This document shows, piece after piece, positions 10,201-19,114 of a stretch of 55,429 nucleotides of DNA. The notes under the pieces were generated by a model, which was given only the letters and a program-made list of their open reading frames with translations, searched no databases and was not told the origin of the DNA. Where the stretch lies: positions 1 through 55,429 of the forward strand of contig CAMBMU010000007.1 of NCBI GenBank assembly GCA_945868725.1. Reading direction: 5' to 3'. Position 1 is the stretch's first letter; each line of letters opens with the position of its first letter. The position numbers were made by a program, and so were the translations under genes. This DNA comes from Spirosoma fluviale (GTDB lineage Bacteria; Bacteroidota; Bacteroidia; Cytophagales; Cyclobacteriaceae).

Positions 10201-12507
10201 ATGATTCAAAAAGCAATTTTGCTTTGTCTGGCTCTGGTAGCTTCAGTGGGTACCCTATCTGCTCAAAAATGCGACCTCGTCCTACGAGGGAGGGTACTTC
10301 ATTTGGAGAATAACCTGCCCATAGAAGCTGCTTACGTTTGGCTTTCGGAATCAGCTACCGGAGTGGCCACAGATGCCAACGGCAATTTTGTCCTTAAAAA
10401 TCTTTGTCCCGGTCCGCAAACCATCCAAATCACATTTATCGGACATAAAGAAATCAAACAGTCCATTGTCCTCAATTCCGGCACTAGCAATTTAACCTTC
10501 AAAATGGAGGAAGAGGCAGTAGCGCTCTCGGGAGTAGAGGTGCATGGACACCGAGAAGTGGTACAGACCACCACTGCTGTATCTTCCCTGTATGGTGAGG
10601 CCTTGATTCAAGTGAGAGGAGAGAATTTGGGTGAAAGCCTCAAACGTCTGGCAGGAGTAACCACCTTTTCAACAGGGTCCACCATTTCCAAACCTGTGAT
10701 ACATGGCCTGCATAGCAACAGGATACTTATCCTCAACAATGGAATTCGACTGGAAGGACAGCAATGGGGAGCAGAACATGCGCCAGAAATCGATCCATTT
10801 TTAGCTGATGAATTGACAGTAATTAAGGGTGCAGAAACGGTCCGATTTGGTCCTGAAGCTATGGGCGGGGTTATTTTAGTAAATCCAGCTCCTTTGCCTA
10901 CCTCCAAAAAACAGGTTACAGAACTCAACCTCATTGGCAATAGCAATGGTCGCTCAGGAAATGTGGCAGTGGCCCATTCGGGTGGATCGGGGAAGATTGT
11001 TGGACTAGGTTACCGAATTCAAGGATCTACCAAGCGTGCTGGCAACATACAATCGCCCAATTATTTTCAAGGAAATACAGGACTGTCTGAAACAAGCCTC
11101 TCTAGTTCCTTAGGATATAGCACCGACAAATTGGGTACTGAAGCTTATTACAGTTTCTTCACCACAGAACTTGGCATTTTGAGTGACGCCCATACTGGCA
11201 ACCTATCAGATCTATTGAAAATCATTGAGAATGGTGCACCATTTTCCAATGCAGAATTTACCTATAGCCTCATAAATCCTAAACAGGTAGTCACCCACCA
11301 TTTGGGTAAAATCAAGGCTCATTACCACTTAAATCCCTCTTGGAAACTCAATTTTCAGTACGGGTTTCAATCCAATCACAGGCAAGAGTACGACAAAAGA
11401 AGAGGTGACCTCAATGCACGACCAAGTTTGGATTTGGAGTTATTTACCAACACTGCTGAGCTATTTTTAGATCACAACCTGAAGTCTCACTGGACAGGAT
11501 CTATTGGGCTTCACCTCATTCAACAGGCAAATAGCAATGTGCCCGGTACTGGCGTGACCCCTCTCATTCCCAATTACGACCTGGTCAATGGAGGCATTTA
11601 CCTCCTAGAAAAATATCAAAAAGGGCCCTTGGAACTCGAAGGAGGCCTACGCTACGATTACAGAAGCTTGTCCACATCTCGATATCTTGGCAATAGGCTT
11701 CAGGAAAAGACCTTGACTTATCAAAATGGATCTGCTTTTGTTGGGGGGCTGTACCAAATCAACCCCAAGCTCGCATTTACTTCCAATCTTGGTACGGCAT
11801 GGAGGCCTCCCAACGTAAACGAACTCTTTAGCCAAGGGCTTCACCATGGCGCAGCAGCAGTGGAGCTTGGAGATACCCAACTAATTTCCGAAAAATCGAT
11901 CAAATGGGTGAATAGCTTAGAATTCGAAAGCAAAAAGACAACATTAGAACTCACCGCCTACGCCAACCAAATCCGAGACTACATCTACCTCAATCCCACA
12001 GGAGAGACCTTTGTCAGCCTTCGTGGCACCTTCAATGTTTACGAATACCTCCAAGCCGATGCCTTCTTCTACGGCCTCGATCTTTCGGGAACCTACAGTT
12101 TCTCCAAGCAATTCAATGGCTACGCCAAAGGATCCATCATTCGAGCCAAAAATACCGAAGCAAATAGCTACTTCCCTTTTATCCCTTCCGATCGAATGGA
12201 CTGGGGCCTATCCTATTCCTTTGGTAAACATGCAGACAACGACAATAACCGCATCACACTTAGCCAAGTCTTGGTAGCGCAGCAAAGTCGAGAACCAGAC
12301 TTTGACCTCTCTCCTGCTCCTCCAGGCTATGCTTTGGTAAATTTGGGATTCTCAAAAAAAATTAAGGTTGGGGCTAACGGACTACGCATCAGCGTTCAGG
12401 CAAACAACCTTTTGAATACAGAATACAAAGAATACATGAACCGTTTTCGGTATTTCACTGCCGACATGGGTAGAAACTTACAACTCAAACTCAATTATCA
12501 ATTCTAA
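10201..12507 (+). CDS. TonB-dependent outer-membrane receptor
   Basis: A 768-aa protein with a signal peptide (residues 1-22, ending LSAQ). It continues with a carboxypeptidase-regulatory-like domain (~26-110), a plug domain (~115-235, with KPVIHGLHSNRILILNNGIR in two stretches and the VIKGAETVRFGPEAMGG motif) and a 22-strand-type barrel ending in an aromatic residue (final F). It is an active importer driven by TonB. The ligand is unknown. The plug loop EGQQWGAEHAPEIDP resembles ZnuD-type receptors, and the paired lipoprotein downstream belongs to a family repeatedly found beside such receptors, which makes a metal (zinc or copper) a reasonable guess. The 11-bp gap to the lipoprotein gene implies one operon. 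Confidence 0.9.
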   Translation: MIQKAILLCLALVASVGTLSAQKCDLVLRGRVLHLENNLPIEAAYVWLSESATGVATDANGNFVLKNLCPGPQTIQITFIGHKEIKQSIVLNSGTSNLTFKMEEEAVALSGVEVHGHREVVQTTTAVSSLYGEALIQVRGENLGESLKRLAGVTTFSTGSTISKPVIHGLHSNRILILNNGIRLEGQQWGAEHAPEIDPFLADELTVIKGAETVRFGPEAMGGVILVNPAPLPTSKKQVTELNLIGNSNGRSGNVAVAHSGGSGKIVGLGYRIQGSTKRAGNIQSPNYFQGNTGLSETSLSSSLGYSTDKLGTEAYYSFFTTELGILSDAHTGNLSDLLKIIENGAPFSNAEFTYSLINPKQVVTHHLGKIKAHYHLNPSWKLNFQYGFQSNHRQEYDKRRGDLNARPSLDLELFTNTAELFLDHNLKSHWTGSIGLHLIQQANSNVPGTGVTPLIPNYDLVNGGIYLLEKYQKGPLELEGGLRYDYRSLSTSRYLGNRLQEKTLTYQNGSAFVGGLYQINPKLAFTSNLGTAWRPPNVNELFSQGLHHGAAAVELGDTQLISEKSIKWVNSLEFESKKTTLELTAYANQIRDYIYLNPTGETFVSLRGTFNVYEYLQADAFFYGLDLSGTYSFSKQFNGYAKGSIIRAKNTEANSYFPFIPSDRMDWGLSYSFGKHADNDNNRITLSQVLVAQQSREPDFDLSPAPPGYALVNLGFSKKIKVGANGLRISVQANNLLNTEYKEYMNRFRYFTADMGRNLQLKLNYQF

Positions 12508-12518
12508 ATTTAACACCG

Positions 12519-13115
12519 ATGAAAAACCTCAAAAAAGTATCCCTGTACCTCCTAGCGTTAGTAGCCTTCGGTTTCGCCTCTTGCAAAAGTGAAGATCCGA
12601 CTCAAGAAAATGATGGAGAAGTAATCACTGATGTGACCCTGAAGTTTCAAGAATTGAATGCTTCAAATGCACTAGTTGGGTCTGTTTTAAGTTTCAAAGC
12701 TAGTGACCCACAAGGAATCGAGGTAGGTAAAACTCCAACAATCCAATCCATCAACCTCGCTAAAGGCAAAAAATATCAAATGACAATTGAGGTAACTAAC
12801 GCGATTGAAAATGAAGACATTACCAAAGAAATCTTGGAAGAGGCTGCTGAGCACCAATTTTTCTTTTTGGGCCAAGTGTTCGATAGCAGCTTCCTCAGTA
12901 TTCAATACGCCGATGCCGGAGGCATAGCCTTGGGTCTCAAAACCATCGTGACTGTATCCTCTTCTACAGGCACCAATAACAGCAGCATGCGGGTAGTACT
13001 TCGACACGACCTGAATAAAAGCTTTCCAGGTGCCACTAACCCTAACTTTGCAAACTTTGTACAGGCAGGCGGAGAAACCGACTTGGACATCACCTTCCCT
13101 GTGATTTTTAGCTAA
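12519..13115 (+). CDS. Lipoprotein partner of the TonB receptor (type 1 periplasmic-binding-fold-like family)
   Basis: A 198-aa lipoprotein: a signal peptide with lipobox FASC (Cys22) is followed by an acidic linker, so it is anchored in a membrane. The mature part is beta-rich with the family marks EHQFFF (~residues 110-115), a short Asp/Gly turn before LGL, a VVLRHDLNK segment and the closing GGETDLDITF. Bacteroidota genomes often place this family directly downstream of a TonB receptor, as here. A role as a surface or periplasmic ligand-capturing subunit is inference; the conserved His residues would suit metal binding. Its gene ends at a bidirectional terminator. Confidence 0.75.
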   Translation: MKNLKKVSLYLLALVAFGFASCKSEDPTQENDGEVITDVTLKFQELNASNALVGSVLSFKASDPQGIEVGKTPTIQSINLAKGKKYQMTIEVTNAIENEDITKEILEEAAEHQFFFLGQVFDSSFLSIQYADAGGIALGLKTIVTVSSSTGTNNSSMRVVLRHDLNKSFPGATNPNFANFVQAGGETDLDITFPVIFS

Positions 13116-13131
13116 GTACTGGAATTGCATA

Positions 13132-13169
13132 AAAAAAGGGGCTAATCCGATTGGAATAGCCCCTTTTTT
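13132..13169. terminator. Bidirectional terminator between convergent lipoprotein genes
   Basis: AAAAAAGGGGCTA (13132-13144) pairs with TAGCCCCTTTTTT (13157-13169) over a 12-nt loop. T-runs flank the stem on either strand, and it lies exactly between the stops of two convergent genes, so it can serve both. Confidence 0.85.
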
Positions 13170-13170
13170 G

Positions 13171-13677
13171 TTAAAAAGTCTTCCCGCAGACGGCCACTTG
13201 ATTCGGATCAAAATCCGCCTTGGATTTCGGACCTAAATTTCCGGCCACCAAAATAACCGAGTAGTCGGGCCCTTCATTCGCTAAGTGAATTTTGATATGC
13301 CCATCGAAGGTAGTTAACTCATCAAATTTTAAGTTTCTTCCATCTGAAAGTGGACCCAACTGGGTAGTGGATTCCAACTTGCTGGAGGATACCGGATTCA
13401 GCACCTGTGCGATGGGTGCATCGGCTTGGTTGTAACTGCCAAAATGTAAATGGGCAGGAAAAGTATCATCCGTGTAGGATTTAGCTCCATCCATTCGCAA
13501 CACTAATTCCAGATTGCCATCGACCAATTCCCTAAATTCTACCTTACCTTTATAGGCATAGGTACTGGCTTGAAAAAGATCAACTTCCATACTTCTTCCA
13601 GAATATTGATTTTCATCGGCATCTTTGCAAGATCCCATGCAGATCGCTAGCGAAAGAAGAAGCAATAACTTTTTCAT
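13171..13677 (-). CDS. Small lipoprotein with an HLHFG motif (CHRD/SOD-like, function unknown)
   Basis: A 168-aa protein with a lipoprotein signal ending MGSC (Cys17). The body is predicted beta-rich and contains PAHLHFG at about residues 84-90 and a second H-rich strand GHIKIH (~130-135). Two HxH patterns on neighbouring strands resemble the copper/zinc superoxide-dismutase and CHRD folds, but the full ligand set is not present, so an enzyme claim is not supported. It is convergent with the TonB-receptor operon and shares its terminator. It may simply be a periplasmic or surface metal-binding lipoprotein. Confidence 0.7.
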   Translation of the reverse strand: MKKLLLLLSLAICMGSCKDADENQYSGRSMEVDLFQASTYAYKGKVEFRELVDGNLELVLRMDGAKSYTDDTFPAHLHFGSYNQADAPIAQVLNPVSSSKLESTTQLGPLSDGRNLKFDELTTFDGHIKIHLANEGPDYSVILVAGNLGPKSKADFDPNQVAVCGKTF

Positions 13678-13802
13678 AGGAAGTAGGTTTTATTTTTAAA
13701 CGCGATTCTTAAAAAGTGGTTCAAATCAATTTCTAATTTAGGCATTCGTTTTGGCTAGTCTACTTTCTTACTGCAAAAATCACTTTCTAGATCTTTATTT
13801 CT

Positions 13803-15383
13803 ATGCAAATTTTTGCAGAACTAATCCATAGACTCGATCAATCCACCAAAACTGGGGATAAGCTCGATGCATTGGCTTGGTTTTTTAGGTATGCTTCAGA
13901 TTCGGATTCGGTCTGGGTGATCGCTATTTTTTCCCATCGAAGGCCCAAGCGTCAAGTGAGCACGAAACAATTGCGAACTTGGTGTCAAGAAAAGGCCGGT
14001 ATCCCGGATTGGCTTTTTGAAGAATCATACCAGTCGGTAGGCGACCTAGCAGAAACAATCGCATTGCTCCTTCCTTCCACCATTGGAACACACAACTTAT
14101 CGCTAACTGAATGGATCGACTGGCTTCGGAATTTGGAAAAGGATGCCGAAGAAGTGAAGAAAACAAAAATTTTAACTGCCTGGGATCAATTCACAAGCCT
14201 GGAGCGATTTGTATTCAATAAATTGATCACAGGAGGATTCCGGATTGGAGTCAGCCAAAACCTGCTCATTCAAGCCCTATCCAAGTTTGCTGGGCTGTCG
14301 CAAGCCCAAGTTGCGCATCGCTTGATGGGCAACTGGAATCCAGAAAAAATAAGCCTTCAAGAGCTCCTTCACCCAGATAATAGCGAGGAAGATTACTCCA
14401 AACCTTATCCTTTTTTCTTGGCGCATCCCATTGAAATAGACTTCCTGGAGAGCAGCACCGTCCCAGAATGGATCGCAGAATGGAAGTGGGATGGCATCCG
14501 CGGCCAACTGATCCGAAGAGGGCAGCAGTCCTTTATCTGGAGCCGAGGCGAGGAGCTGGTCAATGACAAATTTCCCGAAATCCTGGAATTCCTAGATCAA
14601 CTTCCTGATGGTACCGTGCTCGATGGAGAGCTGCTGGCCTACCAAAATGGGGTTCCGCTACCTTTTTCCCTTTTGCAAACGCGCATGGGAAGAAAAAGTG
14701 TATCCAAAAAGATTCTCCAAGAAGCTCCAGTAAGTTTTATGGCCTTTGACCTCTTGGAATGGGAGGGTCAAGACCTCCGAAACTTGCCACTGCAGCAGCG
14801 AAAAATGCAACTTCAAGCACTAAAGGAAGCCCTAGATCAACCCCGATTTGAACTTTCGCCAACCCTTGCATTCACTACTTGGGAGGAGCTCACGCGAACG
14901 AGAGAAGAAGCGAGAACCTTGCAAACCGAAGGCCTGATGCTCAAAAAGAAGGACTCCAGCTACGAAACAGGCCGAAAACGCGGGAGTTGGTGGAAATGGA
15001 AGTTAAACCCCATGCACATCGATGGAGTGCTCATCTATGCCCAAAAAGGTCACGGCAGACGAGCAGACCTATTTACGGATTACACCTTTGGTGTTTGGGA
15101 TGGGGAGGTATTGGTTTCCTTCGCCAAAGCTTACTCTGGATTAACGGATGCAGAGATTCGTGAGGTGGATGCCTATGTCAAAAAAAACACCAAGGAAAAA
15201 TTTGGCCCTGTTCGGACCGTTACCCCTGGGCTAGTTTTTGAAATCGCCTTTGAGGGCATCCAAGCCAGCCCACGGCATAAAAGCGGCATTGCACTACGTT
15301 TTCCACGTATTGCAAGGTGGCGGAAAGACAAAACCATAGAACAAGCCAATAGCATTGAAGATTTGAAAGCCCTACTTCCCTGA
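13803..15383 (+). CDS. ATP-dependent DNA ligase (helicase-associated type)
   Basis: A 526-aa ligase. An N-terminal DNA-binding domain (~1-200) is followed by the nucleotidyltransferase core with adenylation motif EWKWDGIRG (lysine 228), motif III/IIIa regions, VLDGELLAY (Glu276 region), MAFDLLEWEG, EGLMLKKKDSSY (motif IV) and WWKWKLNP (motif V), and then an OB-fold domain. It seals nicks in duplex DNA via an AMP-lysine intermediate. It belongs to the ligase family that travels with a DEXH helicase, as it does here (helicase ATG is 1 bp past the ligase stop). In many genomes the same set includes a metallo-beta-lactamase-fold exonuclease and a phosphoesterase; neither is adjacent here. Ku and LigD are absent from the window. 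Confidence 0.93.
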   Translation: MQIFAELIHRLDQSTKTGDKLDALAWFFRYASDSDSVWVIAIFSHRRPKRQVSTKQLRTWCQEKAGIPDWLFEESYQSVGDLAETIALLLPSTIGTHNLSLTEWIDWLRNLEKDAEEVKKTKILTAWDQFTSLERFVFNKLITGGFRIGVSQNLLIQALSKFAGLSQAQVAHRLMGNWNPEKISLQELLHPDNSEEDYSKPYPFFLAHPIEIDFLESSTVPEWIAEWKWDGIRGQLIRRGQQSFIWSRGEELVNDKFPEILEFLDQLPDGTVLDGELLAYQNGVPLPFSLLQTRMGRKSVSKKILQEAPVSFMAFDLLEWEGQDLRNLPLQQRKMQLQALKEALDQPRFELSPTLAFTTWEELTRTREEARTLQTEGLMLKKKDSSYETGRKRGSWWKWKLNPMHIDGVLIYAQKGHGRRADLFTDYTFGVWDGEVLVSFAKAYSGLTDAEIREVDAYVKKNTKEKFGPVRTVTPGLVFEIAFEGIQASPRHKSGIALRFPRIARWRKDKTIEQANSIEDLKALLP

Positions 15384-15384
15384 C

Positions 15385-17844
15385 ATGGATGATCCTCGGT
15401 TGACCCCAGGCCTTGCCTACTTCAAGCAAAAAGGATGGACTCCATTTCCATTCCAAATTCAAGCATGGAAAGATTACCTGGATGGAAAATCCGGACTCCT
15501 CAATGCGCCCACAGGCTCTGGAAAAACCTATGCCCTATGGTTTCCTGTACTTTTGAACTACATTCAAAATAATCCAAACGATTGGAAAACCCCTAAAAAA
15601 AATGGGATTCAACTCATTTGGGTAACTCCCCTCAGGGCACTTGCCCAAGATCTACAAAAGGCCATGCAAGCGGCTTGTGATGGCTTGGGGGTACCCTGGA
15701 CCGTAGCTGTGCGAAATGGAGATACCGATGCCAAAACAAGGGCTCGCTTCCAACGTAATCCACCCGAGTGTCTGATTACGACCCCAGAAACCTTACATAT
15801 TTTATTGTCCCAGAAAGATACCGCAGCTCTCTACCAAAATCTCCGGTGCGTAGTAGTAGATGAATGGCATGAACTGGTGGGAAACAAACGAGGGGTACAA
15901 ATCCAATTGGCTCTTTCCTACTTACAAGCCAAATGCAGCCATCATTTTATGCGTTGGGCGATATCTGCCACGCTTGGCAACTTGCAGGAAGCGGCCAGCA
16001 CCTTGCTGGGCCATGAGCTCCCCTTACATATCATCAAAGCAAATCTTCAAAAAGAGATTCGACTTCAGTCTATATTCCCAGAAGAAATAGAAAAATACCC
16101 CTGGTCTGGGCATTTAGGGCTTCGATTAGTGGATCAGGTCATCGAGACCATTGAAGGGGGCAGATCCGTTTTACTTTTTACCAATACCCGCTCACAAACA
16201 GAGATGTGGTACCAGAAAATTCTTGAAATCAGACCTGATTGGGCAGGATGGATGGCCATGCACCACGGCTCCTTGGATAGCAGCATCCGAAACTGGGTAG
16301 AAAATGCGCTACACGAGGGGATTCTAAAGGTGGTGGTCTGTACCTCTAGTTTGGATCTAGGAGTTGATTTTCGGCCAGTAGACCGAGTCATTCAGATCGG
16401 AAGCCCAAAGGGAGTTTCTCGATTTGTACAGCGAGCCGGAAGAGCCGGCCACCAACCTGGCCTTCCTTCTGTGGTGTTTTTTGTACCTACGAATGCCTTG
16501 GAACTCATTGAAGCAGCCGCCTTGCGAAATGCCATCGAAGCAGAAGATTTGGAATCTCAATATCCACCAGCCCTTCCCTATGATGTATTGATTCAATTTT
16601 TAGTGACGCTGGCGGTAGGTGAGGGATTTGAAGCCCAACCTCTTTTTCAAATCGTCCAGAAAACAAAGTCCTTCGAGCAATTAAGCCCTGAAGAGTACCA
16701 TTGGATCCTTGAATTCATCACCAAAGGCGGAAGTTCTCTAGGAAGCTACGATGAATTCTTAAAAGTAGTGGTAGAGGAAGATGGGTTCTACCGAGTAAAA
16801 AACAAGAAAATTGCCATGAAGCACCGCCTCAGCATGGGCACCATCGTGAGCGATGTGTCTATGAAGGTGAAATTCAAAAATGGGGCCTACTTGGGCACCG
16901 TAGAGGAATACTTTATTGCCAAGCTAAAGGTTGGAGACCGCTTTTATTTTGCAGGCAGAAATCTAGAGCTGCTCTATGTCAAAGGATTGGATGCCGTAGT
17001 TCAGCTGACTACTAAAAAAGCCAACCAAGTGGTGAGCTGGATGGGTGCGCGCATGTCTCTATCCTCTAAATTGGCACATCAGGTACGCGAAATCTTCAAG
17101 TCCTACAATCAGGGCATCATTAATTCCGAAGAAGTGAGGCGTGTTTTGCCCATTTTAGACCTACAGCAGCAACTTTCCTTGGTTCCCGATAACCACACCT
17201 TCTTGATTGAGTCCTTGCAAACTCGGGAAGGATACCACCTTTTTTTCTACCCTTTTGAAGGTAGAATGGTGCATGAACTGCTCAGCGCCTTGCTTGCTTA
17301 TCGAATTGCGCAGCGATTTCCAATATCCTTCAGCATGGCCATGAATGACTATGGTTTTGAATTATTTTCAGATGTACGCGTGGATATCGAGGAATTGCTG
17401 GAAGAGGACTTATTCAGCCTAGATCACTTGGAAGAGGATATACTCCACTGCATCAATGAAAGCGAACTCTCCAAGCGCAAGTTTCGGGAAATCGCCAGTA
17501 TTGCAGGACTAGTATTTCAAGGATATCCTGGCAAGCCCACTAGTTTCAAACACATTCAAGCCAATTCAGGACTTCTCTTTCAGGTGTTTGAAGAATATGA
17601 TCCAGAAAATCTCCTTCTCAAGCAAGCACGTGCCGAAGCCTTAAACCAGCAGATGGAACAAGAAATGTTTGTGGAAGCCGTACGGAAAATCAACGGACAA
17701 TCCATACAAGTTCGCTACCCGAGCCAATTTACCCCCTTCTCCTTCCCCATCTTAGTAGATCGATTGAGCCGAACCAGCCTATCCTCAGAATCGGTAGAAG
17801 ATAAAATCGCCAAAATACTGGCACAAATGGATTTGGATTCTTGA
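15385..17844 (+). CDS. Ligase-associated DEXH-box DNA helicase (Lhr-like)
   Basis: An 819-aa superfamily 2 helicase. Walker A is APTGSGKT (41-48), motif Ia TPLRALAQD (~81-89), motif II DEWH (159-162), motif III SATLG, motif IV around LLFTNTRSQTE, motif V TSSLDLGVDF and motif VI QRAGRAGH. The long C-terminal part includes the winged-helix and Lhr-specific region. The DEWH form of motif II and the position directly after the ligase mark it as the ligase-associated type, thought to act with the ligase in DNA damage repair. Length is as expected. It is convergent with rmuC. Confidence 0.93.
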   Translation: MDDPRLTPGLAYFKQKGWTPFPFQIQAWKDYLDGKSGLLNAPTGSGKTYALWFPVLLNYIQNNPNDWKTPKKNGIQLIWVTPLRALAQDLQKAMQAACDGLGVPWTVAVRNGDTDAKTRARFQRNPPECLITTPETLHILLSQKDTAALYQNLRCVVVDEWHELVGNKRGVQIQLALSYLQAKCSHHFMRWAISATLGNLQEAASTLLGHELPLHIIKANLQKEIRLQSIFPEEIEKYPWSGHLGLRLVDQVIETIEGGRSVLLFTNTRSQTEMWYQKILEIRPDWAGWMAMHHGSLDSSIRNWVENALHEGILKVVVCTSSLDLGVDFRPVDRVIQIGSPKGVSRFVQRAGRAGHQPGLPSVVFFVPTNALELIEAAALRNAIEAEDLESQYPPALPYDVLIQFLVTLAVGEGFEAQPLFQIVQKTKSFEQLSPEEYHWILEFITKGGSSLGSYDEFLKVVVEEDGFYRVKNKKIAMKHRLSMGTIVSDVSMKVKFKNGAYLGTVEEYFIAKLKVGDRFYFAGRNLELLYVKGLDAVVQLTTKKANQVVSWMGARMSLSSKLAHQVREIFKSYNQGIINSEEVRRVLPILDLQQQLSLVPDNHTFLIESLQTREGYHLFFYPFEGRMVHELLSALLAYRIAQRFPISFSMAMNDYGFELFSDVRVDIEELLEEDLFSLDHLEEDILHCINESELSKRKFREIASIAGLVFQGYPGKPTSFKHIQANSGLLFQVFEEYDPENLLLKQARAEALNQQMEQEMFVEAVRKINGQSIQVRYPSQFTPFSFPILVDRLSRTSLSSESVEDKIAKILAQMDLDS

Positions 17845-17872
17845 CTGGCGCTTAAAAATCTACTCCCAAGGA

Positions 17873-19114
17873 TTACTCCTCCAAATACCGACTACTCTCC
17901 CCTTCTGGCAATTCCTGCATCTCTTTGAGTTTGCGTTGGATGATTCGCGTACGTACCCCGACTAACTTATCCAATTCAGAATTAGCCTCGCTAATTTTCT
18001 TTTGGGTGCGTTCCAACAGGACTCCAAACTTCCCAAATTCAGTTTTGATGGCTCCCAAAACCTGCCAGACCTCTGAACTTCTTTTCTGGATAGCCAGGGT
18101 ACGAAAGCCCATCTGCAGGGAATTCAGGATAGCAGAAAGGGTCGTTGGGCCTGTCACAATCACTTTGTACTCCTGCTGCAGGTATTGCGCAAGTCCCGGT
18201 TCCCGAAGAACCTCCGCATAGAGACTTTCCATGGGAAGAAATAACACCGCAAAGTCAGTGGTCTGTGGTGGGTGGATGTATTTAGTAGAAATATCTGCAG
18301 CAGATTTTTTCACCGCCTTGATCAATTCCAGGCGGTATTGGTCTGCCAAGGCCTTATCCGCGATTTCTTGTGCATCGACTAATCGTAAATAGGCTTCTTG
18401 AGGAAATTTTGAGTCAATGGGCAAGTAAATTTCTTCGCTTTGACCGGGCATCTTGATGGCAAACTCTACCCGTTCCCTGGTTCCTGTAACCGCCGCATTG
18501 ACCACATACTGCTCAGGGCTGAGTACATTCTCTAGGATGGCTTGCAATTGATATTCACCGAGTATCCCCCTACTTTTGACATTCGTCAGCACCCGCTTGA
18601 GGTCTCCCACTCCGCTTGCGAGGCTTTGCATTTCGCCTAGGCCTTTTTGAACCGCCTGCAGCTGGGTGCTCACCAAGTCAAAAGACTGCCCCAATCGAGT
18701 TTCTAAGGTCTTTTGAAGCTTCTCATCGACAGTTTCCCTGATTTTCTCCAAGCGCTGCTCGGTATTTTTCAATAGCTCATCTTGCCGCCGACTCAGTTCG
18801 GTAAGCTTCTCCCGTTGGACAGCACTCAAGTCACTCAAGGCCTGCCGCACCCGATCGCCAAACTGCTGTAAGGCTTCATTTTGCTCCTTTCCTGCAAGAC
18901 GCTGATGATCAAATACTAACTGAAACTGCCTATGGAGGTTTTCTGAAGCTTCTTTTCGTGCATCCGCCAAATTCTGACCTAAAGTTCTACTTAAAGCTCG
19001 AAGCTCCTCACGCAGGGCTGCATCAACCGCTTGTTTTCTCCTTCCAAAAAGTAAGACACCCAATGCACCCATTGAGGCCGCTAATAGTAGGTAAACTAAA
19101 TTTTCAATTGGCAT
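17873..19114 (-). CDS. rmuC: DNA recombination protein RmuC
   Basis: A 413-aa protein with one N-terminal membrane segment (residues ~4-22), a long coiled coil (~30-165), and the RmuC nuclease-like core (~170-370), including GILGEYQLQAILE, the LPIDSKFPQEAY motif typical of a restriction-endonuclease-like fold, and FLPMESLYAEVL. RmuC limits recombination between inverted repeats in E. coli. The gene overlaps the end of the upstream alpha/beta-hydrolase gene by 11 bp on the same strand. It is convergent with the DEXH helicase, making this a small DNA-repair neighbourhood. Confidence 0.93.
   Translation of the reverse strand: MPIENLVYLLLAASMGALGVLLFGRRKQAVDAALREELRALSRTLGQNLADARKEASENLHRQFQLVFDHQRLAGKEQNEALQQFGDRVRQALSDLSAVQREKLTELSRRQDELLKNTEQRLEKIRETVDEKLQKTLETRLGQSFDLVSTQLQAVQKGLGEMQSLASGVGDLKRVLTNVKSRGILGEYQLQAILENVLSPEQYVVNAAVTGTRERVEFAIKMPGQSEEIYLPIDSKFPQEAYLRLVDAQEIADKALADQYRLELIKAVKKSAADISTKYIHPPQTTDFAVLFLPMESLYAEVLREPGLAQYLQQEYKVIVTGPTTLSAILNSLQMGFRTLAIQKRSSEVWQVLGAIKTEFGKFGVLLERTQKKISEANSELDKLVGVRTRIIQRKLKEMQELPEGESSRYLEE

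Noticed and set aside
13803-17844. Possible non-homologous end-joining locus with the DNA ligase
   Set aside because: No Ku, LigD polymerase or LigD phosphoesterase domain is nearby, and the ligase belongs to the helicase-associated family.
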